A DNA stretch of 64,000 bases from Bacteroidota bacterium (lineage in GTDB: Bacteria; Bacteroidota; Bacteroidia; Chitinophagales; Chitinophagaceae). The DNA is taken from NCBI GenBank assembly GCA_018268105.1, contig JAFDXG010000148.1:1-64000 (forward strand). Direction: 5' to 3'. Below the pieces are notes generated by a model. It was not told where the DNA came from and did no database searches. It was given only the letters and a program-made list of their open reading frames with translations. Positions 34,978-44,584 of the stretch are shown piece by piece (the stretch's first letter is position 1; the number at the start of each line of letters is the position of its first letter). A program made the position numbers and the translations under genes.

Positions 34978-36615
34978 TTATTTTACCGGTTCATTCAGTC
35001 CGGGGTAGTAGGTGATGCCCCATCTGTCATATCGTTTAAATTGTTGTGTAACCCTTTGTTTAAAATTCTCCCAACTTTTTTTCTCTACCGGAGTCCAGAA
35101 TGCTTCGCATAATGCGCTCAACCGGGGAAATGCCATATATTCCACCTTTGCCGGGTTGGTGACGTATTCTGTCCAGAGGTTGGCTTGCGCTCCCAATACA
35201 TAATGATATTCATCAGGTTTCAGTTCTTTGGGTATGGGGTTGTAGTTATAGGCTGTTTGTAATGGAAGATAACCCCCGATAGTGAGCGAATCTTCATTTT
35301 TTTTCTGTGAGTGATCAATATACGCATAGGTGCCCGGCGTCATGATCACATTGTGCTTTTGTTGTGCCGCTTCTATACCTCCTTTTTCTCCCCGCCAGCT
35401 CATCACCGTGGCATTTGGTGCCAGCCCGCCTTCAAGAATTTCATCCCAGCCTATTATGGCTTTCCCTTTACTGTTCAGATATTTTTCAATACGGCCAATA
35501 AAATAGCTTTGAAGCCCGTGTTCATCTTTCAACCCTTTTTTTTTAATAAGGTTTTGACAGAACGCAGAACGTTTCCAGTTTTCTTTCGGGCATTCATCAC
35601 CACCTATGTGTACATACTTAGAAGGGAAAAGTGCAATCACTTCATCCAGCACATCTTCCAGGAATTTGAAAGTATATTCACTTGGACAATACACATCTTC
35701 ATATACTCCCCATGATTGTTGTACCTGTTTGCCGGTAGTATCGCCATACCATACTACACCTTTGGCAGGTTTGGTAGATTCATCTGGGAAACAGCTTAAC
35801 TGTGGATAAGCAGCAATTGCTGCGGAAGAGTGCCCTGGCAATTCAATTTCTGGTATGATTGTTATGAAGCGATCTGCAGCATAAGCTATCACATCTTTAA
35901 TTTGATCCTGAGTATAGTAACCACAATATTTTTTACCGTCGTTTCCCGTACCGGGATGATGACCTATAATGGTACCGTTTCTGCAGCCACCTATTTCTGT
36001 AAGCCGGGGATATTTTTTTATTTCAATACGCCAGCCCTGATCTTCGGTAAGATGCCAGTGAAAAGTATTGATTTTATGCAGCGCCAGCAGATCGATATAT
36101 TCTTTTACAAAACTTACATCAAAAAAATGACGGCCCACATCGAGCATAGCACCGCGATAAGCAAATCGGGGATAATCTTCAATGGTGGCTGCCGGAATTT
36201 TTAATGCTGCAGATTTTTCCACCGGCAACAATTGTATTAAAGTTTGCATACCGTAAAATGTACCCTGGTCTGCATCGCCGCTAATTTGTACAGAGACAGG
36301 CGATATTTCCATGGTATATCTTTCCGGCTTATCCGGCGCTTTTACAAAAGTGCGGGTTGTAAAGCTTATGAAATTTTTTGATGCTTTGGCAGCAGTTTTC
36401 AATGAAAAGCCATAGTATTTCTGCAGGTAGTTGTTGAAAAAATCAACAGTCTTTTTTTCAGTATTCCCATGTACAACAATCAGGGTTTTTTCATTGATGG
36501 TAAAATTGCCCGGTTTGGTTTGAGCTTTTACCGGTGCCGGAATAATGGGCAGGCTTGTTTGTGCTGCCACCTGAAAAAATGCGAAACATAAAAATGCAAT
36601 GAGTAGTTTTTTCAT
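34978..36615 (-). CDS. secreted beta-N-acetylhexosaminidase (GH20)
   Basis: The 545-residue protein has a signal peptide (KKLLIAFLCFAFFQVAAQ), an N-terminal GH20b-type domain (about 25-150) and a GH20 barrel. The catalytic Asp-Glu pair lies in HIGGDECPKENW near residue 338. Further family segments are DVGRHFFDVSFVKEYIDLLA and FHWHLTEDQGWRIEIKKYP. It removes terminal N-acetylhexosamine from chitin fragments or glycoconjugates in the periplasm. It is probably co-transcribed with the CocE-type gene only 7 bases upstream. Confidence 0.93.
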   Translation of the reverse strand: MKKLLIAFLCFAFFQVAAQTSLPIIPAPVKAQTKPGNFTINEKTLIVVHGNTEKKTVDFFNNYLQKYYGFSLKTAAKASKNFISFTTRTFVKAPDKPERYTMEISPVSVQISGDADQGTFYGMQTLIQLLPVEKSAALKIPAATIEDYPRFAYRGAMLDVGRHFFDVSFVKEYIDLLALHKINTFHWHLTEDQGWRIEIKKYPRLTEIGGCRNGTIIGHHPGTGNDGKKYCGYYTQDQIKDVIAYAADRFITIIPEIELPGHSSAAIAAYPQLSCFPDESTKPAKGVVWYGDTTGKQVQQSWGVYEDVYCPSEYTFKFLEDVLDEVIALFPSKYVHIGGDECPKENWKRSAFCQNLIKKKGLKDEHGLQSYFIGRIEKYLNSKGKAIIGWDEILEGGLAPNATVMSWRGEKGGIEAAQQKHNVIMTPGTYAYIDHSQKKNEDSLTIGGYLPLQTAYNYNPIPKELKPDEYHYVLGAQANLWTEYVTNPAKVEYMAFPRLSALCEAFWTPVEKKSWENFKQRVTQQFKRYDRWGITYYPGLNEPVK

Positions 36616-36622
36616 GCAAACT

Positions 36623-38476
36623 TTATTTTATTACGGGTAAATAAATAGCTGAGGCATTGCCGGCAGCATGATGTATGCGAATAACGGACGGCTGAAAATC
36701 GCTGTCCTTTGCTTTGTAAATATCCATAAATTTTTGCGGGTTGCGATCCATCAGTGGAAACCATGAACTTTGTATCTGTATCATCAGGCGGTGTCCTTTC
36801 TTAAAAGTATGGGCTATATCCGGCAAAGTAAATTTTACTTTAGTGGGTTTACCAGGAATAAATGGTTTGGGATGTTCAAAACTGTTTCTGTATTTTCCAC
36901 GCATAATTTCCCCACGCACCAGCATCTGGTATCCTCCCATTGGGTAGTTATTTTTGGGCTGTTCATAAGCGAAGTCATCTGGGAAAACGTCAATGAGTTT
37001 TACCACAAAATCGGCATCTGTAGTGCTGATACTTACATCAAGGTCGGCAACAATAGGTCCGCCCAATGTAATATCCGTCTTTAATATATCTGTTTGAAAT
37101 ACGGCTACATCTGTTCTTCGCGAAGCAAAACGCTGGTCATCTGTCATATATTCCCTTGTACGGTTCAGATGAATGCCATCTGTATAAGGAACAGGTTTAG
37201 AAGGATCGCTGGTGTATTCGGTAAAACTATTTGTCTGTACAGGACGACTGTTACTGATTTTACCCCCGGGCTGCAGATAAAAAGCTGTCATTTGCATATT
37301 AGGTGCAGGCCATTTTTCAAACTGACGCCATTTATTTTCTCCACTGAAGAATATTGTAGCCTTTTTAATATTGCTTATGTCGCCCTCGTTCTTGAGATAG
37401 TAATTAAAGAAAGGATGAATAAAGTGCTCAGTATAATATGCAGAAGTGCTGTCGTCAAACTGAATATTCCCAATACTTAATCCCGCGTTGTTGGCCCATT
37501 GCCCGTGGTACCAGGGACCCATAATCAGGCTGCTATTGGTTTCTGGGGTTTGATTTTCTATTGCTTTAAAGAGATTCCATGCTCCGTAACAATCTTCGGC
37601 ATCAAACGTTCCGCCCACTACAAGCAATGCCGGTTTGATATTGTACATTGCTCTTCTTGCATTGCGTGCCTGCCACCATTGGTCATAGTCAGGGTGTGAA
37701 TATAAGTCTTTCCAAAAGGCGATGCTATCGCCCATTAATGCTGAGAAATTGGGTAAAGCACCTGTTCTCAGAAAAAAAGCATAGTTGTCCTGAACAGGAA
37801 AGGTAAAGCCGGAAGGCCCGACAATAGTTGGTTTCGGTCTTGGTTTCCCAAATGAGGAATAGAAGCTGAATGCATCTATTAAGGAAAGTGCACCGTTGTG
37901 ATGGAAATCATCGCCCAGGAACCATTCTGTTACCGGTGCTTGCGGAGATACCGCCTTTAGTGCAGGATGATTGGATGCCGCCGCCATGGTGGAATAGAAC
38001 CCAGGGTAGGAAATTCCAAACACGCCAACCTTGCCATTGTTGTGTGCAACACTTTTTACCAGCCAGTCAATCGTATCATACGTATCGCTTGATTCGTCAA
38101 TATCTTTTTTTGTTCGTTTATCAGCATTGAATGGACGAACATCTTCAAACTGCCCTTCGCTCATCCACCGTCCACGCACATCCTGAATTACTATGATATA
38201 GCCGTCCTTAAAATATTGGCGATTGTGATTTGACCAGAAGTTTCTGAAATTATCTTCACCGTAAGGTGAGCAGGAATAAGGGGTTCGGGTCATTAAAATG
38301 GGATGATCTGTGGTATTGTCGTTGGGGATATACATAGAGGTAAATAGCCTGACGCCATCCCGCATGGTAATATATACTTCTTTTTTGTGGTAGTTGTTTC
38401 TTATCCATGCCGAATCCTGGGAATAGCTAAACAAAAAGCCGCAGGTTATGATAATTAAAAAGAGAATTCTTTTCAT
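36623..38476 (-). CDS. secreted CocE/NonD-family hydrolase (S15-like)
   Basis: The 617-residue protein has a signal peptide (RILFLIIITCGFLFSYSQ). The alpha/beta-hydrolase domain carries the nucleophile in VFGISYPGFYS (near residue 153), a likely acid in VVGGTFDAEDCYG and His in MGPWYHGQW. The last 200 residues form the jelly-roll domain of the X-Pro dipeptidyl-peptidase C-terminal type (DLDVSISTTDADFVVKLIDV). The family includes alpha-amino-acid ester hydrolases, cocaine esterase and glutaryl-7-ACA acylases, so an acylase or peptidase role is likely but unspecified. Confidence 0.88.
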   Translation of the reverse strand: MKRILFLIIITCGFLFSYSQDSAWIRNNYHKKEVYITMRDGVRLFTSMYIPNDNTTDHPILMTRTPYSCSPYGEDNFRNFWSNHNRQYFKDGYIIVIQDVRGRWMSEGQFEDVRPFNADKRTKKDIDESSDTYDTIDWLVKSVAHNNGKVGVFGISYPGFYSTMAAASNHPALKAVSPQAPVTEWFLGDDFHHNGALSLIDAFSFYSSFGKPRPKPTIVGPSGFTFPVQDNYAFFLRTGALPNFSALMGDSIAFWKDLYSHPDYDQWWQARNARRAMYNIKPALLVVGGTFDAEDCYGAWNLFKAIENQTPETNSSLIMGPWYHGQWANNAGLSIGNIQFDDSTSAYYTEHFIHPFFNYYLKNEGDISNIKKATIFFSGENKWRQFEKWPAPNMQMTAFYLQPGGKISNSRPVQTNSFTEYTSDPSKPVPYTDGIHLNRTREYMTDDQRFASRRTDVAVFQTDILKTDITLGGPIVADLDVSISTTDADFVVKLIDVFPDDFAYEQPKNNYPMGGYQMLVRGEIMRGKYRNSFEHPKPFIPGKPTKVKFTLPDIAHTFKKGHRLMIQIQSSWFPLMDRNPQKFMDIYKAKDSDFQPSVIRIHHAAGNASAIYLPVIK

Positions 38477-38589
38477 TTGAAATTTTTATGTTGAAATTTA
38501 CCAAACAATATATCAGGTACAAATGTTTATGCCGTGCGCTAAATTAAAGATATAATCTGTGCCATTAATATTCTGTTAACAAAAAAATT

Positions 38590-38631
38590 AAACAAACGTT
38601 TGATTATTTAAAATTTTAATTGCTACCTTCG
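38590..38631 (+). promoter_or_regulatory. TetR-like operator overlapping a promoter of the RND operon
   Basis: CAAACGTTTG (38593-38602) is a perfect 10-bp palindrome, extended as AAACAAACGTTTGATT, a shape common in TetR-family operators. Its last three bases, TTG (38600-38602), form a -33 element 21 bases before TACCTTCG (38624-38631), one base off TAnnTTTG. TACCTTCG recurs at 38646-38653, perhaps a second start. No TetR gene is in the window. Confidence 0.45.
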
Positions 38632-38710
38632 CCTCTCAATTTTTGTACCTTCGAACACTTTTTTGTTTGTCATCCTGAATTACTGAATATTCTGCAAGGC
38701 ACGGCTTTTG

Positions 38711-40066
38711 ATGCTACAGAAAGATTTTAAGTTTATAAATAAATGTATGAGATACGGCTTATTTGCAGTTAGTATTTGTATTCTATTTCCTTCATTACGG
38801 GGTTATACACAACAGCAGGGAGATTCATTATTAACCAATGCCACTTTATCCAACGTCATAGCTTATGCATTAAAGCAGCAACCTGCAGTTCAACAGGCCC
38901 TGATAGATGAAAAGATAACCGATATGCAGGTGAAAGCTAAACTGGCTGACTGGTTTCCCCAGGTGAATTTTAATTATCTCTATCAGCACAATTTTCAGGT
39001 ACAGACCAGTATTATTGGCGGTAACCCCGTAAAGCTTGGTGTGGATAATACTTCTGCATTGCAGTTCAGCGCTACCCAAACAATTTTCAACCGAGATGTT
39101 TTGCTGGCTAAGAGAACGGGCAGTATAGTAAGGCAGCAGGCTCAGCAGCAGACTGCCGGCACTAAGATTGATGTTGTGGCCAGCGTATCAAAAGCATTTT
39201 ATGATGTGCTGGCAACGGAACTGCAGATTAAAGTAACGGATGAAAATATCATCCGTTTGCAAAAAAGTCTGGATGATGCGAAGAACAGGTATGATGCCGG
39301 TGTGGTAGATAAGACGGATTATAAGCGTGCCACTATTGCATTGAATAATGCTGTGGCAGCCAGGAAAACCAATGAAGAGATGCTTAAGGCAAAAAAGGAA
39401 TATCTTAAGCAGTTAATGAATTACCCTTTACATACCGACCTGAAAATTGTTTATGACAGTGCCTCGCTTGAAGGAGAAATAGCTTTGGATACTACAGGAG
39501 GGGTTGACTATACGAAACGCATTGAATACAGGCTGCTGGAAACACAGCATAAACTACTGGAGACAAATTTACAATATAGCAAATGGGCGTTCATCCCGTC
39601 TTTGTCCGCAAATGGTGCATACAATTTGAATTATCTCAACAACGAATTTAGTAAATTGTATAATGCTTCCTATCCAAACTCTTATGCAGGTCTTACTTTT
39701 ACTTTCCCCATATTTCAGGGAGGCAAGCGGCACTATAATATTAAACAGGCGGAATGGCAACTTAAAAGAACTGATCTTGAAATAGTGAAATTAAAGAATG
39801 CGGTGAACAGTGAATACAGTGCAGCGCTTGCAGGCTATAAAGCAAGTCTTGCAAACTATTTTGCAGTAAAGGAGAATGTTGACCTGGCAAAAGAAGTATA
39901 TGACGTAATTCAGTTGCAGTATCGTTCAGGTATAAAAACTTATCTTGAAGTGATCACTGCGGAGACTGACCTTCGCACCGCACAGATCAATTATTTTGAT
40001 GCCTTGTATGGAGTGCTGAGCAGCAAAATTGATGTACAAAAAAGCCTGGGCCGGATTAATCTGTGA
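38711..40066 (+). CDS. TolC-family outer membrane efflux protein
   Basis: The protein is about 451 residues from ATG 38711; ATG 38747 would also leave a signal peptide (YGLFAVSICILFPS). It shows the internally duplicated helical pattern of TolC (NAVAARKTNEEMLKAKKEYL, YDAGVVDKTDYKRATIALNN and YRSGIKTYLEVITAETDLRT). It should form the outer-membrane channel of the efflux pump encoded by the next two genes, which lie 45 and 73 bases apart. Confidence 0.9.
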   Translation: MLQKDFKFINKCMRYGLFAVSICILFPSLRGYTQQQGDSLLTNATLSNVIAYALKQQPAVQQALIDEKITDMQVKAKLADWFPQVNFNYLYQHNFQVQTSIIGGNPVKLGVDNTSALQFSATQTIFNRDVLLAKRTGSIVRQQAQQQTAGTKIDVVASVSKAFYDVLATELQIKVTDENIIRLQKSLDDAKNRYDAGVVDKTDYKRATIALNNAVAARKTNEEMLKAKKEYLKQLMNYPLHTDLKIVYDSASLEGEIALDTTGGVDYTKRIEYRLLETQHKLLETNLQYSKWAFIPSLSANGAYNLNYLNNEFSKLYNASYPNSYAGLTFTFPIFQGGKRHYNIKQAEWQLKRTDLEIVKLKNAVNSEYSAALAGYKASLANYFAVKENVDLAKEVYDVIQLQYRSGIKTYLEVITAETDLRTAQINYFDALYGVLSSKIDVQKSLGRINL

Positions 40067-40111
40067 CAGCTTTTTATTTCTAACCTGATCATTGAACTTG
40101 AACTAATATAT

Positions 40112-41242
40112 ATGTTATTTAAAAGACCTGAGTTTTATCCTATTGTATTTTCTGTATTTGTACTTTATGCCTGCGGAGCAAAACCAACGCAGCAGCAACA
40201 GGGACCACCACCGGCCGTGGCGGTTACTATTGATACAGTCAAAGCTACAGATGCCGTATATCATGATGAGTATCCCGGTACTACTGTGGCACTTAAACAA
40301 ACTGATATTCGATCGCAGGTGACAGGTTATATCACCGGTATCTATTTTAAAGACGGAGATAAAGTGAAAATGGGCCAAAAACTGTATTCCATTGATCAGC
40401 GGTTATATAATGCCAGCTACGAGCAAGCTGTTGCCAACCGGATGGTGCAGGAAACCAACCTGACTAAAGCTCAAAAAGATGCTGACCGTTATCATGAACT
40501 GGATAAAAAAGACGCAATAGCAAAACAACAGGTGGACTATGCCGATGCTGCCCTGGAAGCTGCTAAGAAACAGTTGGAGGCTGCAAAAGCAAATGTGGAA
40601 GCTGCCAAATCTAATTTAGGCTTTGCTACCATATATGCACCTTTTGATGGTACTATTGGTATATCGCAGGTACGCATAGGAACCTCGGTAGTGGCAGGGC
40701 AGACTATTTTAAATACTGTTTCAACTGATAATCCAATGGCAGTTGATTTTTCTGTAGACCAAAAAGAAGTATATCGTTTTGCCGGTATTGAACGGCAGGG
40801 AAAAAAGACAAACGATTCCACTTTTTCCATTGCATTCGGAGGACAGATATATCCGCATTGGGGGCATATCAGTTTTATTGATCGTGCTGTAGACCCCCAG
40901 ACCGGTACTATAAAGACCCGTTTGATTTTTCCCAATGAACAGCATCTTCTAAAAGCGGGAATGAGTACTACTGTGAGGGTGTTAAATACTTCTTCCGAAA
41001 ATGCAGTGGTTATACCTTATAAAGCAATTACCGAACAATTGGGAGAATTTTTTGTGTATGTGGTGGGCGATAGTAATAAAGTTTCGCAGCAGAAAGTAGT
41101 AACCGGAAAGCAGGTGGGACATGATGTGATCATCAACAACGGATTAAAAGCCGGTCAGGTGATTGCAGTGGAGGGGGTACAGAACCTGCGTGAAGGTACA
41201 ACCATCAGCACAGGAATCCCTGGCGGCGCTGTACGAAAATAA
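40112..41242 (+). CDS. RND efflux periplasmic adaptor lipoprotein
   Basis: The 376-residue protein has a lipoprotein signal (FSVFVLYACGAK, lipobox). A membrane-fusion fold follows: a lipoyl half-motif (DIRSQVTGYITGIYFKDGDK), an alpha-hairpin rich in Ala/Lys/Glu (about 110-165), the second lipoyl half (NLGFATIYAPFDGTIG) and beta-barrel and MP domains. It links the inner-membrane pump to the TolC-like channel, as in MexA/AcrA. Confidence 0.92.
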   Translation: MLFKRPEFYPIVFSVFVLYACGAKPTQQQQGPPPAVAVTIDTVKATDAVYHDEYPGTTVALKQTDIRSQVTGYITGIYFKDGDKVKMGQKLYSIDQRLYNASYEQAVANRMVQETNLTKAQKDADRYHELDKKDAIAKQQVDYADAALEAAKKQLEAAKANVEAAKSNLGFATIYAPFDGTIGISQVRIGTSVVAGQTILNTVSTDNPMAVDFSVDQKEVYRFAGIERQGKKTNDSTFSIAFGGQIYPHWGHISFIDRAVDPQTGTIKTRLIFPNEQHLLKAGMSTTVRVLNTSSENAVVIPYKAITEQLGEFFVYVVGDSNKVSQQKVVTGKQVGHDVIINNGLKAGQVIAVEGVQNLREGTTISTGIPGGAVRK

Positions 41243-41315
41243 ATAGTTTGCCCCCCCCGAGCAGAAGTAAGTACATTAGGATGAACAATACTAATTTTCT
41301 TTCGACAACTAATAT

Positions 41316-44300
41316 ATGATAGCAGAAGTTTTTATAAAAAGGCCGGTGACGGCAATTGTTATTTCAATCGTCATCGTACTAACAGGGATTATATCATTAA
41401 TAAATCTTCCTATTGCACAATACCCTGATATTTCCCCTCCCACGGTTTCTGTTGCGGGTAACTTTACGGGGGCTGATGCCGAAACGGTGGAACAGACTAC
41501 TACCACGGCAATTGAAACCCAGGTAAATGGTACACCCGGCATGACTTATATGAGCAGCAACAGTACCAGCAGCGGACAGAGCAGTATAACCGTAAACTTT
41601 GAAGTAGGTACTGATATCAATATAGCCACTCTTGATGTGCAAAACAGGGTGAGTGTGGCAGAACCCAGGTTACCCGATGCCGTTAAACGGTTAGGGCTTA
41701 CCGTTAGAAAGCGTAACCCCGCTATCATGGTGGTGCTGGCTTTTTACTCGCCCAATGCTACACACGATGCATTATTTATAGGCAACTATGTAAATATGTA
41801 TGTGAAGGATGCCATTTTGCGTGTGAAGGGTGTGGGTGATGTGTTTGCACCGGCTGATGATTTCAGTATGCGTATTTGGTTCAATCCCGAAAAACTTGCT
41901 GCGCTGGGTATGACACCTGCTGAAGTGAATGCTGCATTGCAGGAACAAAACCTGCAGGTAGCTGCAGGTACGGTAGGAGGTAATCCACAGCCCGGGCAAC
42001 AGGCATTTCAATACAGTGTACTAACCAACAGCCGGCTGAACACTCAAAAAGATTTTGAAAATATCATTGTTAGAACAAGACCCTCCGACGGAAGTATTGT
42101 GTATCTCAAAGACGTTGCCAGAGTAGAACTGGCTCGTTTCGACTATAATATTAATTCTTTTGTAAATGGAAAACCTGCTGCTTTCCTGCTGATTTACCAG
42201 GCGCCTGGTGCGAATGCTATTGAAACCTATGCCGGCATTACAAAGACACTTAACGAAATGAGAAAAACATTTCCAAAGGATATTGATTATCTGACACCAT
42301 TGGAAACAGTATCAGTGGTTAAAGCTTCGATTAATGAAGTTGTACATACCCTTGTGGAAGCGCTGATTCTTGTTATTCTCGTGGTGTTTCTGTTTTTGCA
42401 GAACTGGCGGGCTACTTTAATTCCAGTGCTTGCTATTCCGGTTTCGCTGATAGGTACTTTTGTATTGTTTGGTCCGCTTGGATTTACTATCAATACACTT
42501 ACATTGTTTGCCTTTGTGCTGGCGATTGGTATTGTGGTTGATGATGCGATAGTAGTAGTGGAAGCCGTGCAGCACAATATTGACCAGGAAAGGATGTCGC
42601 CAAAAGAAGCCACCAGAAAGGCTATGAAAGATATTTCCGGGCCGGTGATAGCTATAGCACTCATACTGGCGGCTGTATTCATTCCGGTAGGTTTTATACC
42701 AGGCATTGTTGGGCGGCTGTATCAGCAATTTGCCATTACCATAGCTGTGTCGGTACTTATTTCAGCTTTTGTGGCACTTTCACTTACACCGGCATTGTGT
42801 ACTATTATGCTAAAGCCTTCAAAGCCCGAAGAAGCAAAAAAGAACCTGCTTGAAAAATTCTTTGCCTGGTTTAATAAGGGGTTTGGAAAATTAACTTCCG
42901 GATATACAAGTAGTGTTGGCAGTTGGATAAGAAAAACACCTTATGTTCTTATCATGCTAATAGTATTGTTTGTAGGTTTATTCTTCTTGTTTGAAAATAA
43001 ACCCACAGGTTTTATTCCGATAGAAGATGAAGGCCGTTTGATGGTAGCCTATGAAATGCCGGAAGCTACTTCTACAACAAGGAGTGTAGATATGCTGAAA
43101 ACAATTGCAGGACGGGTGCGCCAGATCCCCGAGATTAATGTAGTGGGGGGATTAGCCGGTATGAATATTGTTAGTTTTTCGAGCAAGTCCAACACAGGTA
43201 CATTGTTTATCAGTTTAAAACCCTGGGATGATCGTAAGGGTAATGGGCAACATGCACAGGAAGTGATAAAAAAGATACAGGCAGCCGTGGCAGATATAAA
43301 AGAAGCGCGGGTGTTGGTGATTGCACCTCCGGCTATACCGGGTTTGGGCGCTACATCCGGGTTTACATTTGAATTGCAGCAAACCAGCAGTACCGATGAT
43401 ATAAAAACTTTTGAGAAGGTAGCACAGAGTTTTTTAATGAAGCTGAACCAGCGGCCGGAGATTGCTATGGCGTATACTTTTTTTAATGCCCGAACCCCCA
43501 GTTATCAGGTGAATGTGGACAGGGAACAGGCAAAAAAAATGGGGGTGTCGGTGGCAGATGTGTATAGTACAATATCCAATTTCCTCGGGAGCAGTTATGT
43601 GAACGATTTCAATTTATATGGCCGTAATTTCCGTGTAATGTCGCAGGCTGACAGTAGTTCCAGGAGCTCGCTGAATGGATTGGAGAAATTTTATGTGCGC
43701 AACAGCCAGGGTAATATGATTCCATTGGGGTCGCTTATTACATCAAAAGTTATTGAAGCACCTGCTGTGATTTCACACTATAATATTTATCGTTCCATAG
43801 AAATCAACGGATCTCCTAAGGCTGGGTATAGCAGCGGACAGGCAATTGATGCATTACGGGAAGTGGCCAAGACTTTACCTGCCGGATACGGCTATGAATT
43901 TTCCGGGATGAGCCGTGAAGAAATTGCAGCAGGTAACCAGCAAATGATCATCTTCGCTATTTCGATCATATTCGTGTTCCTGTTTCTTGCAGCATTGTAC
44001 GAGAGCTGGTCTATTCCGTTCTCCGTATTGTTTGCCGTTCCTATCGGCGCTTTCGGTTCTATTCTGACGTTGACCTTTATCCCTTCGCTTTCCAATAATA
44101 TATATGCGCAAATTGGTTTAATCACACTTATAGGACTGGCCGCCAAGAATGCGATATTGATCGTAGAGTTTGCCAAGGAAAGGGTAGATGCCGGCATTGA
44201 TATCAGTCATGCCACATTGCAGGCAGTACGATTGAGGTTACGGCCTATTATCATGACTTCGCTTGCTTTCATTCTTGGTGTGCTGCCCCTCGCATTTGCA

Positions 44301-44507
44301 GAGGGGGCCGCAGCGGAAAGTCGTAAGACAATAGGCTGGACAGTATTTGGTGGTATGCTTGCAGCTACTACACTGGCTATATTTGTTGTGCCGGTTTTAT
44401 TTGTATTGATTACAAAGGTTTCTTACGGCAGGAAGTTGAAACGGTTACAGGAAGAGACAGCCCGGCAGCAGATTTTGGATGAGGCGATAGCAAAAGGAAG
44501 GATGTAG
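41316..44507 (+). CDS. RND multidrug efflux pump, HAE1 family
   Basis: The 1063-residue protein is a full-length AcrB/MexB-type permease. It has the N-terminal FIKRPVTAIVISIVIVLTG, the TM4 motif with two proton-relay aspartates in AIGIVVDDAIVVVEAVQ, a second TM group after residue 540, and GLAAKNAILIVEFAKE near the C-terminus. With its adaptor and channel it forms a tripartite exporter of hydrophobic compounds. No local regulator gene is seen; see the operator-like palindrome at 38593. Confidence 0.95.
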   Translation: MIAEVFIKRPVTAIVISIVIVLTGIISLINLPIAQYPDISPPTVSVAGNFTGADAETVEQTTTTAIETQVNGTPGMTYMSSNSTSSGQSSITVNFEVGTDINIATLDVQNRVSVAEPRLPDAVKRLGLTVRKRNPAIMVVLAFYSPNATHDALFIGNYVNMYVKDAILRVKGVGDVFAPADDFSMRIWFNPEKLAALGMTPAEVNAALQEQNLQVAAGTVGGNPQPGQQAFQYSVLTNSRLNTQKDFENIIVRTRPSDGSIVYLKDVARVELARFDYNINSFVNGKPAAFLLIYQAPGANAIETYAGITKTLNEMRKTFPKDIDYLTPLETVSVVKASINEVVHTLVEALILVILVVFLFLQNWRATLIPVLAIPVSLIGTFVLFGPLGFTINTLTLFAFVLAIGIVVDDAIVVVEAVQHNIDQERMSPKEATRKAMKDISGPVIAIALILAAVFIPVGFIPGIVGRLYQQFAITIAVSVLISAFVALSLTPALCTIMLKPSKPEEAKKNLLEKFFAWFNKGFGKLTSGYTSSVGSWIRKTPYVLIMLIVLFVGLFFLFENKPTGFIPIEDEGRLMVAYEMPEATSTTRSVDMLKTIAGRVRQIPEINVVGGLAGMNIVSFSSKSNTGTLFISLKPWDDRKGNGQHAQEVIKKIQAAVADIKEARVLVIAPPAIPGLGATSGFTFELQQTSSTDDIKTFEKVAQSFLMKLNQRPEIAMAYTFFNARTPSYQVNVDREQAKKMGVSVADVYSTISNFLGSSYVNDFNLYGRNFRVMSQADSSSRSSLNGLEKFYVRNSQGNMIPLGSLITSKVIEAPAVISHYNIYRSIEINGSPKAGYSSGQAIDALREVAKTLPAGYGYEFSGMSREEIAAGNQQMIIFAISIIFVFLFLAALYESWSIPFSVLFAVPIGAFGSILTLTFIPSLSNNIYAQIGLITLIGLAAKNAILIVEFAKERVDAGIDISHATLQAVRLRLRPIIMTSLAFILGVLPLAFAEGAAAESRKTIGWTVFGGMLAATTLAIFVVPVLFVLITKVSYGRKLKRLQEETARQQILDEAIAKGRM

Positions 44508-44584
44508 TATTTTAATGACACAATATTAAAACACCTTCTCCTTAAAAATAGGGGACAGAATCTTTCATCATAAATCAATTTACA

